Source: Chromatiales bacterium
Lineage (GTDB): Bacteria > Pseudomonadota > Gammaproteobacteria > CAMYNG01
Length of the DNA: 5,394 nt
Direction: 5' to 3'
Assembly (NCBI GenBank): GCA_027021685.1
Contig: JALUTW010000507.1
Location: 1-5,394, forward strand
Shown: in pieces, positions 1 through 4,497 of the stretch
Layout: each line of letters opens with the position of its first letter
How positions within the stretch are numbered: position 1 is the first letter of the stretch
Translations under genes and position numbers: made by a program
Notes under the pieces: generated by a model
What the model saw: only the letters and a program-made list of their open reading frames with translations
What the model was told of the DNA's origin: nothing
The model's database searches: none

Positions 1-203
1 CCGCGACCCTGTTCCTGGTCCTGGCCTACGTGACCTTCGTTTTCGCCGAGTCGCGGGAGGGCATGGTGAGGCTCGCCGGGCGGGGCCTGGCGGCCTGGAG
101 CGTCCTGGTGGCCGCCGCCTTTCCCGCTGCCGGACTGGTGGTGGCCTGGTACCACCTGTGTCCCCTGGGCCGGCTGCTGGAGCGGCTGTACGAGTACCTC
201 TAG
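1..203 (+). CDS. C-terminal fragment of an unidentified membrane protein
   Basis: The window opens inside a gene. The frame beginning at base 3 is open for 66 codons and ends at TAG (201-203). The visible tail starts with a hydrophobic stretch (ATLFLVLAYVTFVF), then a short charged loop (AESREG). A second hydrophobic stretch of about 20 residues follows (WSVLVAAAFPAAGLVVAW). The protein ends in a basic and acidic amphipathic tail (GRLLERLYEYL). This suggests the last two transmembrane helices of an inner-membrane protein, with both loops short. No family motif is recognisable from this fragment, so no function is assigned. The stop codon lies within the first arm of a stem-loop repeat (202-257). 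Codon use matches the neighbouring genes, which supports a real coding end. Confidence 0.6.
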   Translation, partial: ATLFLVLAYVTFVFAESREGMVRLAGRGLAAWSVLVAAAFPAAGLVVAWYHLCPLGRLLERLYEYL

Positions 204-257
204 AACCTGTCTCGGAATTCCGCGCGCGCGGCCGTGGGGAATTTTGAGATAGGTTCT
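202..257 (+). repeat. Inverted-repeat element (20-bp arms) overlapping a stop codon
   Basis: Arms at 202-221 (AGAACCTGTCTCGGAATTCC) and 238-257 (GGAATTTTGAGATAGGTTCT) are inverted repeats with 17 of 20 identities around a 16-nt GC-rich loop. In the plus-strand RNA the three mismatches all become G:U pairs, so the transcript can pair along the full 20 bp. The left arm starts inside the TAG stop of the upstream gene. A shortened, diverged copy occurs just after oxyR (1370-1400), which marks this as a dispersed repeat rather than a one-off hairpin. There is no U-run after it, so a classical intrinsic terminator is not shown. It could be a REP-like unit or a MITE remnant. Confidence 0.7.
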
Positions 258-285
258 GGCAGGCTGTGGAAAAACAGCCTGCCAG
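256..285 (+). terminator. Perfect 12-bp stem-loop, possible terminator
   Basis: CTGGCAGGCTGT (256-267) and ACAGCCTGCCAG (274-285) are perfectly complementary around a 6-nt loop (GGAAAA). The stem follows directly on the preceding inverted repeat and shares its last two bases. It is stable enough to end transcription of the upstream membrane-protein gene or to protect the 3' end of its mRNA. The downstream bases (CAGGTCTTCC) lack a proper U-tract, so intrinsic termination is only possible, not established. Confidence 0.45.
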
Positions 286-438
286 CAGGTCTTCCGGTGG
301 GCGTCGCATCGGGTGGTCTCCCTTGGGACAACCGCCATATTCCGGGGACCCGCAAGGTCAGGGGCCGTCCGCTCCGCTGAAGCCGGGGCGGCGGCGCACT
401 GGTAGAATGCCTCCAGGTCGAGCCCGAGCCGCGCCTCC

Positions 439-1371
439 ATGACCCTCACCGAACTGCGCTACATCGTCGCCGTGGCCCGCGAGCGCCATTTCGGCCGAGC
501 GGCGGCGGCCTGCCACGTGAGCCAGCCCACCCTCAGCGTCGGGGTGAAGAAGCTGGAGGAGGAGCTGGGTGTCATCCTGTTCGAGCGCGGCCCGCACGAG
601 GTGCGGCCCACGCCGGCGGGCGAGGCCATCGTGGCCCAGGCCCAGCGCGTGCTGGAAGAGGTGGAGCAGGTGCGCCGGCTCGCGGAAAGCGGCCGCGACC
701 CCCTCCACGGGCCGTTGCGTCTGGGGCTCATCTACACCATCGGCCCCTACCTCCTGCCCGGCCTCATTCCCGTCCTGCACGAGGCGGCGCCGCAGATGCC
801 CCTGCTCATCGACGAGGACTACACCGCGCGGCTGGCGGAGAAGCTCCGCAACGGGGTGCTGGATGCCATCGTGGTGGCCCTGCCCTTCGACGAGCCGGGC
901 GTCGTCACCCTGCCCCTGTACGAGGAGCCCTTCGTGGTGCTGGTGCCGGCCGGCCACCCGTGGAGTGGCCGCGAGGCCATCGACCCGGCGGAGCTGGCGG
1001 GGGAGCCGGTACTGCTGCTGGGGCCGGGCCACTGCTTCCGCGACCAGGTGCTGGCGGCCTGCCCCGGCTGCGCGGCGACGGTGGAGGCCGAGGGCTCCCT
1101 GGCCCGGAGCCTGGAGGGCGGTTCCCTGGAGACCATCCGCCACATGGTGGCCTCGGGGCTGGGGATCACGGTGCTCCCCTGCACCGCGGCCGGGGCCGGG
1201 CGCTACGCCCAGCGCCTGGTGGCGGTGCGAAGGTTTTCCGAGCCGGCGCCCCGGCGCACGGTGGCCCTGGCCTGGCGCGCCAGCTTCCCCCGGCCGCAGG
1301 CCATCGAGGCCCTGCGCCGGGCCGTGGCCGCCAGCGGCCTCACCTGCGTCGAGCCGGTGGACGGCCCGTAG
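439..1371 (+). CDS. oxyR: OxyR, hydrogen peroxide-sensing LysR-family regulator
   Basis: Predicted 310-residue cytoplasmic transcription factor; E. coli OxyR has 305. Residues 1-60 form the LysR winged helix-turn-helix (HFGRAAAACHVSQPTLS, then KKLEEELGVILFER). The remainder is the substrate-binding-like regulatory domain, with the OxyR-typical LIYTIGPYLLPGLIP near 98-111 and SLETIRHMVASGLGITVLP near 229-247. The redox pair falls exactly at C199 (GHCFRDQ) and C208, the E. coli numbers, so H2O2 sensing by disulfide formation is expected. C211 makes the second site a CPGC motif, and C25, C248 and C303 are further cysteines. The ATG at 439 begins MTLTELRYIV, as in the family. No clear Shine-Dalgarno precedes it; TAGAAT at 403-408 could be a -10 box, without a convincing -35. 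The rubrerythrin-rubredoxin-reductase set lies immediately downstream on the same strand and is the likely target. Confidence 0.95.
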   Translation: MTLTELRYIVAVARERHFGRAAAACHVSQPTLSVGVKKLEEELGVILFERGPHEVRPTPAGEAIVAQAQRVLEEVEQVRRLAESGRDPLHGPLRLGLIYTIGPYLLPGLIPVLHEAAPQMPLLIDEDYTARLAEKLRNGVLDAIVVALPFDEPGVVTLPLYEEPFVVLVPAGHPWSGREAIDPAELAGEPVLLLGPGHCFRDQVLAACPGCAATVEAEGSLARSLEGGSLETIRHMVASGLGITVLPCTAAGAGRYAQRLVAVRRFSEPAPRRTVALAWRASFPRPQAIEALRRAVAASGLTCVEPVDGP

Positions 1372-1400
1372 AGCCTGTCCCGAAATTTCCCACGGCCGCG
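1370..1400 (+). repeat. Partial copy of the 202-257 repeat after oxyR
   Basis: The sequence from 1370 (AGAGCCTGTCCCGAAATTTC, then CCACGGCCGCG) matches the reverse complement of the 202-257 element. About 26 of 31 positions agree, covering one arm and most of the loop before the match stops near 1400. As in the first copy, the arm begins inside a TAG stop codon, here that of oxyR (1369-1371). The second arm is missing, so no stable hairpin forms. It looks like a decayed or half copy of the same dispersed repeat. Confidence 0.55.
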
Positions 1401-1415
1401 TGCCTCTGGCGTACG

Positions 1416-1452
1416 ATAGTCAATAACTATCAATATTGTTTGAACATTCAAT
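1416..1452 (+). promoter_or_regulatory. Probable OxyR binding site upstream of rubrerythrin
   Basis: ATAGTCAATAACTAT (1416-1430) fits the ATAG-N7-CTAT half of the known OxyR consensus and also contains a LysR-type T-N11-A box. Of the two interior consensus positions, the A matches and the T does not. OxyR tetramers normally cover two such halves separated by 7 bp. The second half here (1438-1452) is degenerate and keeps mainly CAAT at 1449-1452 in place of CTAT. The site lies between oxyR and rubrerythrin in an AT-rich patch of a GC-rich sequence. Its distance from the rubrerythrin start suits activation from just upstream of the -35 region. Confidence 0.65.
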
Positions 1453-1479
1453 TGGATTAATTACACGGCGGCCCATACC
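1452..1479 (+). promoter_or_regulatory. Candidate rubrerythrin promoter
   Basis: TTGGAT (1452-1457) and CATACC (1474-1479) are separated by 16 bp and could serve as poor -35 and -10 boxes, as expected for an activator-dependent promoter. This would place OxyR (1416-1452) directly against the -35. An alternative -35 is TTGAAC (1440-1445), which has no good -10 partner. The assignment is tentative and rests on position as much as on sequence. Confidence 0.3.
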
Positions 1480-1508
1480 CTGTCCTCCAGTGAAATCACG
1501 CACAGACC

Positions 1509-1513
1509 GGAGG
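1509..1513 (+). promoter_or_regulatory. Ribosome binding site fixing the rubrerythrin start
   Basis: GGAGG lies 9 bases before the ATG at 1523. It excludes the in-frame TTG at 1436, which would add 29 residues unlike rubrerythrin and would overlap the OxyR operator region. Confidence 0.7.
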
Positions 1514-1522
1514 ACCCAGACC

Positions 1523-2014
1523 ATGAAAGACATTCACCCCGAATCGGTGACCGTCAGGAACATCGAGGCCGCCTTCGCCGGCGAGTCCATGGCCCACATC
1601 AAGTACCTGTACTTCGCCCGCATCTGCCGCGCCCACGGCGACGAGGAGAGCGCCCGGGTGTTCGAGGAGACCGCGGCCCAGGAGGTGCAGCACGCCTTCG
1701 GCCACCTGGACCTGCTCTACCCGCCGGGCAGCATGGACCCGGCCCGCTGCCTGGAGATGGCCATCGAGGGCGAGACCTACGAGTACACCGAGATGTATCC
1801 CGAGTTTCGCCACGCGGCGGTGGCCGAGGGCAACGACGCGGCGGTGCGGGAGATCGACGAGCAGATCGCCGAGTCCCGCGAGCACGCGGAGCAGTTCAAG
1901 GCCACGCTGGAAAAGGCCGCCAAGCGTTTTGCCGCCCTGGCCCGGGTGGAGGAGCGCCACGCCAACCACTACCGGGAGACGCTGGAACGCGTCACTGGCG
2001 AGAGTGCGGCCTGA
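1523..2014 (+). CDS. rbr: Rubrerythrin (di-iron peroxidase, no fused rubredoxin domain)
   Basis: A 163-residue cytoplasmic ferritin-like protein predicted to reduce H2O2 to water at a non-haem di-iron centre. The ligand set is complete by motif: E21 (AGESMAHIKYLYFA), E54 and H57 (QEVQH), E84 and E87 (GETYEYTEMYPEF), and E143 and H146 (VEERH). This gives the two ExxH signatures of the family. Classical rubrerythrins carry a C-terminal rubredoxin domain of about 40 residues. This one stops after the four-helix bundle, and the rubredoxin is encoded as a separate gene 39 bp downstream. The ATG at 1523 has a good Shine-Dalgarno, and MKDIHPESVTVRNIEAAFAGES is a typical family start. The OxyR site upstream predicts peroxide induction. 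The immediate electron donor is most likely the neighbouring rubredoxin. Confidence 0.93.
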   Translation: MKDIHPESVTVRNIEAAFAGESMAHIKYLYFARICRAHGDEESARVFEETAAQEVQHAFGHLDLLYPPGSMDPARCLEMAIEGETYEYTEMYPEFRHAAVAEGNDAAVREIDEQIAESREHAEQFKATLEKAAKRFAALARVEERHANHYRETLERVTGESAA

Positions 2015-2041
2015 GGCCGATAGAACGTGAACCGGCAATTC

Positions 2042-2047
2042 GAGGAG
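2042..2047 (+). promoter_or_regulatory. Ribosome binding site fixing the rubredoxin start
   Basis: GAGGAG ends 6 bases before the ATG at 2054. An in-frame GTG at 2027 would add nine residues encoded across this site and has no ribosome binding site of its own. Confidence 0.65.
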
Positions 2048-2053
2048 AACGAG

Positions 2054-2236
2054 ATGAGCAGTGAGTACAGGAAATGGCAGTGCATCGTCTGCGGATTCGT
2101 CTACGATGAGGCCGCCGGCCTGCCCGAGGACGGTATCGCGCCCGGCACCCGCTGGGAGGACATCCCCGAGGACTGGGCCTGCCCCGAGTGCGGGGTGAGC
2201 AAGGCGGACTTCGAGATGGTGGAGATCACGGCCTGA
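2054..2236 (+). CDS. rubA: Rubredoxin
   Basis: A 60-residue electron carrier with a single Fe(Cys)4 centre. The four ligands are C10 and C13 (CIVCG) and C43 and C46 (CPECG), with the expected rubredoxin core between them (FVYDEAAGLPEDGIAPGT, then WEDIPEDWACPECG). Length and motif spacing are those of a standard single-domain rubredoxin, close to the Pseudomonas RubA type that works with RubB. The gene begins 39 bp after rubrerythrin, too close for an obvious separate promoter, so the two are probably co-transcribed. In this setting it should carry electrons from the FAD reductase encoded downstream to rubrerythrin. No alkane hydroxylase gene is visible in the window, so the alkane-oxidation role of related rubredoxins is not supported here. 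A GC hairpin follows the stop codon. Confidence 0.95.
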   Translation: MSSEYRKWQCIVCGFVYDEAAGLPEDGIAPGTRWEDIPEDWACPECGVSKADFEMVEITA

Positions 2237-2243
2237 GGCCGGT

Positions 2244-2268
2244 CCCCGGCGGGCCTTCCCCGCCGGGG
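2244..2268 (+). terminator. GC-rich stem-loop after rubredoxin
   Basis: CCCCGGCGGG (2244-2253) pairs perfectly with CCCGCCGGGG (2259-2268) around a 5-nt loop (CCTTC), starting 8 bases after the rubredoxin stop. No U-run follows (CAACCGCCCACC). It could be a partial terminator or an mRNA 3'-end stabiliser that makes rubrerythrin-rubredoxin message more abundant than reductase message. Full termination would leave the reductase dependent on a promoter in the AT-rich array downstream. Confidence 0.5.
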
Positions 2269-2300
2269 CAACCGCCCACCTGCGGCCCCTTGCATGTTCC

Positions 2301-2396
2301 TACATAGCATACTACATAGTTCCATATATAGCATACTATATAGTACAATATATAGGATGCTATATAGGAGACTACATAGGAGACTACACAGGATGG
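2301..2396 (+). repeat. Eight-copy 12-bp tandem array (TAYATAG + 5-bp spacer)
   Basis: Heptamers begin at 2301, 2313, 2325, 2337, 2349, 2361, 2373 and 2385, exactly 12 bp apart. They read TACATAG, TACATAG, TATATAG, TATATAG, TATATAG, TATATAG, TACATAG and TACACAG. The 5-bp spacers are CATAC, TTCCA, CATAC, TACAA, GATGC, GAGAC, GAGAC and GATGG. Conservation is therefore concentrated in the heptamer, which in six copies is preceded by C and so approaches the palindrome CTATATAG. The array is strikingly AT-rich compared with its GC-rich flanks. It lies between the rubredoxin stop and the reductase start. No function is known to me. Possible roles are an iteron-like array of protein-binding sites, an easily melted promoter region, or a slippage-prone spacer controlling reductase expression. 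Confidence 0.9.
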
Positions 2397-2418
2397 CGAC
2401 GAGGCATCCGCCTGTGCC

Positions 2419-2438
2419 GGCCCGCACCGCGGCGGGCC
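2419..2438 (+). promoter_or_regulatory. Stem-loop next to the rubB ribosome binding site
   Basis: GGCCCGC (2419-2425) pairs with GCGGGCC (2432-2438) around a 6-nt loop (ACCGCG). The stem ends two bases before the Shine-Dalgarno GGAGG (2441-2445), which is 9 bases before the ATG at 2455. In this position the hairpin could limit or tune ribosome access to the reductase message. The pairing is direct observation; the regulatory role is inference. Confidence 0.4.
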
Positions 2439-2454
2439 CCGGAGGTACAGAGTC

Positions 2455-3624
2455 ATGAGCGAACATCCCGGCGGCAATGAACCGGTGGTCATCGTCGGTG
2501 CCGGCCTGGCCGGCTACACCACGGCGCGCGAGCTGCGCAAGCATGACCGCGCGCGGCCCCTGGTCATCGTCACCGCCGACGACGGGGCGTTTTACTCCAA
2601 GCCCATGCTTTCCAACGCCCTGGCTCAGCACAAGGCGCCGGCGGACCTGGCCCTGAAGGACGCCGGGGCGATGGCCGCCGAGCTGGACGCCGAGATCCTG
2701 ACCCGCACGCGGGTCGCCGCCATCGACCCCGCCGCGCGCACGGTGACCACCGACGGCGGGCGCACCCTGGCCTACGGTGACCTGGTGCTGGCCACCGGCG
2801 CCTTGCCCATCCACGTGCCGCTGGAAGGCGACGCCGCCGGGGCCGTCATCTCGGTCAACCACCTGGACGACTACGCCCGCTTCCGCGAGGCTCTGCCCGA
2901 GGGCGGCACCGTGCTCGTCATGGGCCCCGGTCTCATCGGCTGCGAGTTCGCCAACGACCTGGCGGCCGCCGGCCACCCGGTGCACGTGGTGGGGCCGGCG
3001 CCCCACCCGCTGGACCGGTTGCTGCCCGGCCCCGCCGCGCGGCGGTTGCAGCGGGCGCTGGCGGAGCTGGGCGTGGTCTGGCACCTGGGCACCACGGTGG
3101 CGGCGCTCCAGCGCACCGGCGGGACGTTCCGCGCCCGCCTGGCCGACGGGACCGGGGTGGACGCCCACGTGGTGCTCTCGGCCGTGGGACTCGCCCCCGA
3201 CACCCGGCTGGCCGAAGCGGCGGGGCTGGCGGTCAACCGCGGCATCGCCGTGGACCGGTATCTGCGGAGCTCGGACCCCCATGTCTACGCCCTCGGCGAC
3301 TGCGCCGAGGTGGAGGGGCTGGTGCTGCCCTTCGTCATGCCCCTCATGGCCTGCGCCCGGGCCCTGGGCGCCACCCTGGCCGGCACCCCCACCGCGGTCC
3401 GCTACCCGCCCATGCCGGTGACGGTGAAGACCCCGGCCTGCCCCGTCGTGGTGTGCCCGCCGGTGCCCCCGGTGGAAGGCACGTGGGAGGTGGACGAGGA
3501 CGACGATGGCGTGCGCGGCCTCTACCGCGACCGCGACGGCGTGCTGCGCGGCTTCGCCCTCACCGAAGGCCGGGTCCGCGAGAAGCAGGCGCTGGTGAAG
3601 GAAGTCCCGCCCTGGCTTGAATAG
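2455..3624 (+). CDS. rubB: Rubredoxin-NAD(+) reductase, FAD-dependent
   Basis: A 389-residue flavoprotein expected to pass electrons from NAD(P)H through FAD to rubredoxin in the cytoplasm. The N-terminal FAD-binding dinucleotide fold shows VVIVGAGLAG (residues 11-20). TADDGAFYSKPMLSNALAQ at 40-58 and ATGALP (113-118) are typical of the RubB/AlkT/NorW group. The NAD-binding fold carries VLVMGPGLIGCEFAND (153-168), and the second FAD contact is YALGDCAEV (278-286). The C-terminal part keeps MPLMACARAL and PMPVTVKTPACPVVV, closely resembling Pseudomonas RubB in sequence and length (about 385 residues). The ATG has GGAGG 9 bases upstream. Unlike compact rub operons, a 218-bp gap with a hairpin, the 12-bp array and a second hairpin separates it from rubredoxin, so its expression may be partly independent. 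Its likely final acceptor here is rubrerythrin through rubredoxin. Confidence 0.93.
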   Translation: MSEHPGGNEPVVIVGAGLAGYTTARELRKHDRARPLVIVTADDGAFYSKPMLSNALAQHKAPADLALKDAGAMAAELDAEILTRTRVAAIDPAARTVTTDGGRTLAYGDLVLATGALPIHVPLEGDAAGAVISVNHLDDYARFREALPEGGTVLVMGPGLIGCEFANDLAAAGHPVHVVGPAPHPLDRLLPGPAARRLQRALAELGVVWHLGTTVAALQRTGGTFRARLADGTGVDAHVVLSAVGLAPDTRLAEAAGLAVNRGIAVDRYLRSSDPHVYALGDCAEVEGLVLPFVMPLMACARALGATLAGTPTAVRYPPMPVTVKTPACPVVVCPPVPPVEGTWEVDEDDDGVRGLYRDRDGVLRGFALTEGRVREKQALVKEVPPWLE

Positions 3625-3659
3625 GGCCGAGGGCCGAGAGACGAGGGCCGAGGGGCGAG
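3625..3659 (+). repeat. Heptamer tandem repeat, consensus GGCCGAG
   Basis: Directly after the rubB stop, five 7-bp units follow without a break: GGCCGAG, GGCCGAG, AGACGAG, GGCCGAG and GGGCGAG. More degenerate purine-rich units trail to about 3687. Reverse-oriented units of the same family recur at 3734-3756. This is a simple tandem repeat of the purine-rich GAGGG type in non-coding DNA between two convergent genes. No coding function is apparent. Confidence 0.6.
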
Positions 3660-3756
3660 GGACGGAGAACCGGAGGGAGGGAGCGAGAACTCGGCCGCAC
3701 GACCTTGATGTAGTTACTCCGGGGACTTCCCGACCTCGCCACTCGTCCCTCGGCCC
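3631..3756. repeat. Long inverted repeat in the rubB / transglycosylase convergent gap
   Basis: The 23-bp arms at 3631-3653 and 3734-3756 are inverted copies with 20 of 23 identities, 80 bp apart. Each arm is built from GGCCGAG/GGACGAG-like heptamers. Placed between the ends of two convergent genes, it could act as a two-way terminator or an mRNA-stabilising structure. It may equally be a by-product of repeat spread. The 80 bp between the arms show no gene or motif I can name. Confidence 0.55.
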
Positions 3757-3763
3757 ACCGCCA

Positions 3764-3778
3764 CGCGGCGAAGCCGCG
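3764..3778 (-). terminator. Short GC hairpin after the transglycosylase gene
   Basis: On the minus strand CGCGGC-TTC-GCCGCG forms a 6-bp stem with a three-base loop, beginning 6 bases beyond the transglycosylase stop codon. It has no U-tract. It may help terminate the minus-strand transcript, alone or with the inverted repeat beyond it. Confidence 0.35.
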
Positions 3779-3784
3779 AGGCGG

Positions 3785-4300
3785 TCACGGCCAGTCCCGG
3801 TAATACTGGTGGTATTGCAGCACCTTGCGCACGTAGCGCCGGGTCTCGCGGTAGGGCGGGATGCCGGCGTAGCGGTCCACCGCCTCCTCGCCGGCGTTGT
3901 ACGCGGCGAGCACGAACAGCAGGTTGCCCGAGTAGCGCTCCATGAGATCGCGCAGGTAGCGCACGCCGGCGTCCACGTTCTGGCGCGGATCGTGGAGATC
4001 GGTCACTCCGTAGCGGCGGGCCGTGGCGGGCATGAGCTGCATGAGGCCGCCCGCCCCCTTGTGGGACACGGCACGGGGGTTGAAGAAGGACTCGGCGTGG
4101 ATCACCGCCATGACCAGGGCCGGGTCCACCCGGTAGCGCGAGGCGGTCTCGTGGATGAGGCTGTCGAAGCGCAGCAGGTTCACCGCCGGCGCCATCCACC
4201 GCTGCTGACTCTGGGCCTGGACCGGCTGCACCGGGATGCCGGCCCACAGCGCGGCGGCCAGGCAGAGAGCAGACCGTAGTGTGACGGAGTTCACATTCAT
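3785..4300 (-). CDS. Small secreted lytic transglycosylase (SLT / GH23 domain)
   Basis: A 171-residue precursor that should cleave peptidoglycan glycan strands, leaving 1,6-anhydro-muramyl ends, in the periplasm. Residues 1-30 are a Sec signal peptide: a short polar start, the hydrophobic core ALCLAAALWAGIPV, and a probable AxA-type cut after VQA (residue 29). No lipobox is seen. The SLT domain fills the rest. The catalytic glutamate is E70 in VIHAESFFNPRAVSHKGA, followed by GLMQLMPATARRYGV (85-99), the NVDAGVRYL segment (108-116), LAAYNAGEEAV (131-141) and YVRKVL near the C terminus. It is a stand-alone catalytic domain without the superhelical part of Slt70. The ATG at 4300 was chosen because it begins the signal peptide. 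A GTG 21 bases upstream is possible but would add an unusual polar extension. The gene converges on rubB and shows no functional link to it. Confidence 0.9.
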   Translation of the reverse strand: MNVNSVTLRSALCLAAALWAGIPVQPVQAQSQQRWMAPAVNLLRFDSLIHETASRYRVDPALVMAVIHAESFFNPRAVSHKGAGGLMQLMPATARRYGVTDLHDPRQNVDAGVRYLRDLMERYSGNLLFVLAAYNAGEEAVDRYAGIPPYRETRRYVRKVLQYHQYYRDWP

Positions 4301-4497
4301 TGCCGTTATTATCGTCACCTTCCCGGAGACGTTGAGGGCATTGTATCGGCGGCCGGGCCGCGCGCAAGGCAGGGTCATCGGTTGCAGCGGTTTTCCACCG
4401 CCAGGGAGGCGTGCGAGGTGAACGTGTTCAAGGCCTGGGCCGGCCTGGTGCGGCTGCGGCGCCCCTGGCTCCGGCCTGTGGTGGGCGGGCCGAGGAA
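4301..4497. other. Non-coding gap between tfoX-like gene and transglycosylase
   Basis: This 197-bp stretch carries the upstream region of the transglycosylase gene (see the candidate promoter at 4340-4367). It also holds GC-rich sequence following the old stop of the tfoX-like gene. Open frames here lack ribosome binding sites and family resemblance. A small stem around 4388-4402 (GCGGT / ACCGC) is too short to interpret. Confidence 0.4.
4340..4367 (-). promoter_or_regulatory. Candidate promoter for the transglycosylase gene
   Basis: On the minus strand TACAAT (4345 to 4340) is a good -10 box, differing from TATAAT at one position. A weak -35, TTGCGC (4367 to 4362), lies 16 bp further upstream. 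The start of transcription would be about 30 bases before the ATG at 4300. The -10 match is direct; the -35 is poor. Confidence 0.35.

Noticed and set aside
316..333. Possible structured leader (riboswitch-like) before oxyR
   Set aside because: Only a 4-bp stem (TCCC/GGGA) with interrupted extensions can be drawn, and no known riboswitch core is recognisable.
358..1143. Long minus-strand and alternate plus-strand frames across oxyR
   Set aside because: They are shadows of the GC-rich oxyR frame, with Arg/Pro/Gly/Ala-rich products and no recognisable domains.
1436..1522. Upstream TTG start for rubrerythrin (29 extra residues)
   Set aside because: The extra residues do not resemble rubrerythrin, overlap the OxyR operator region and lack a ribosome binding site; ATG at 1523 has GGAGG.
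2301..2396. Reading the array as a coding tetrapeptide repeat (YIxx)
   Set aside because: The 12-bp period keeps one plus frame open as YIAY/YIVP/YIGD units, but no start codon or ribosome binding site serves that frame and it runs out of frame into rubB.
2301..2396. CRISPR-like array
   Set aside because: Repeats of 7 bp and spacers of 5 bp are far too short, and no cas gene is present.
2101..3282. A 393-codon minus-strand frame opposite rubA-rubB
   Set aside because: It runs antisense to two well-supported genes, reads as low-complexity Gly/Arg/His-rich protein, and its Leu/Tyr repeat part is simply the translated 12-bp array.
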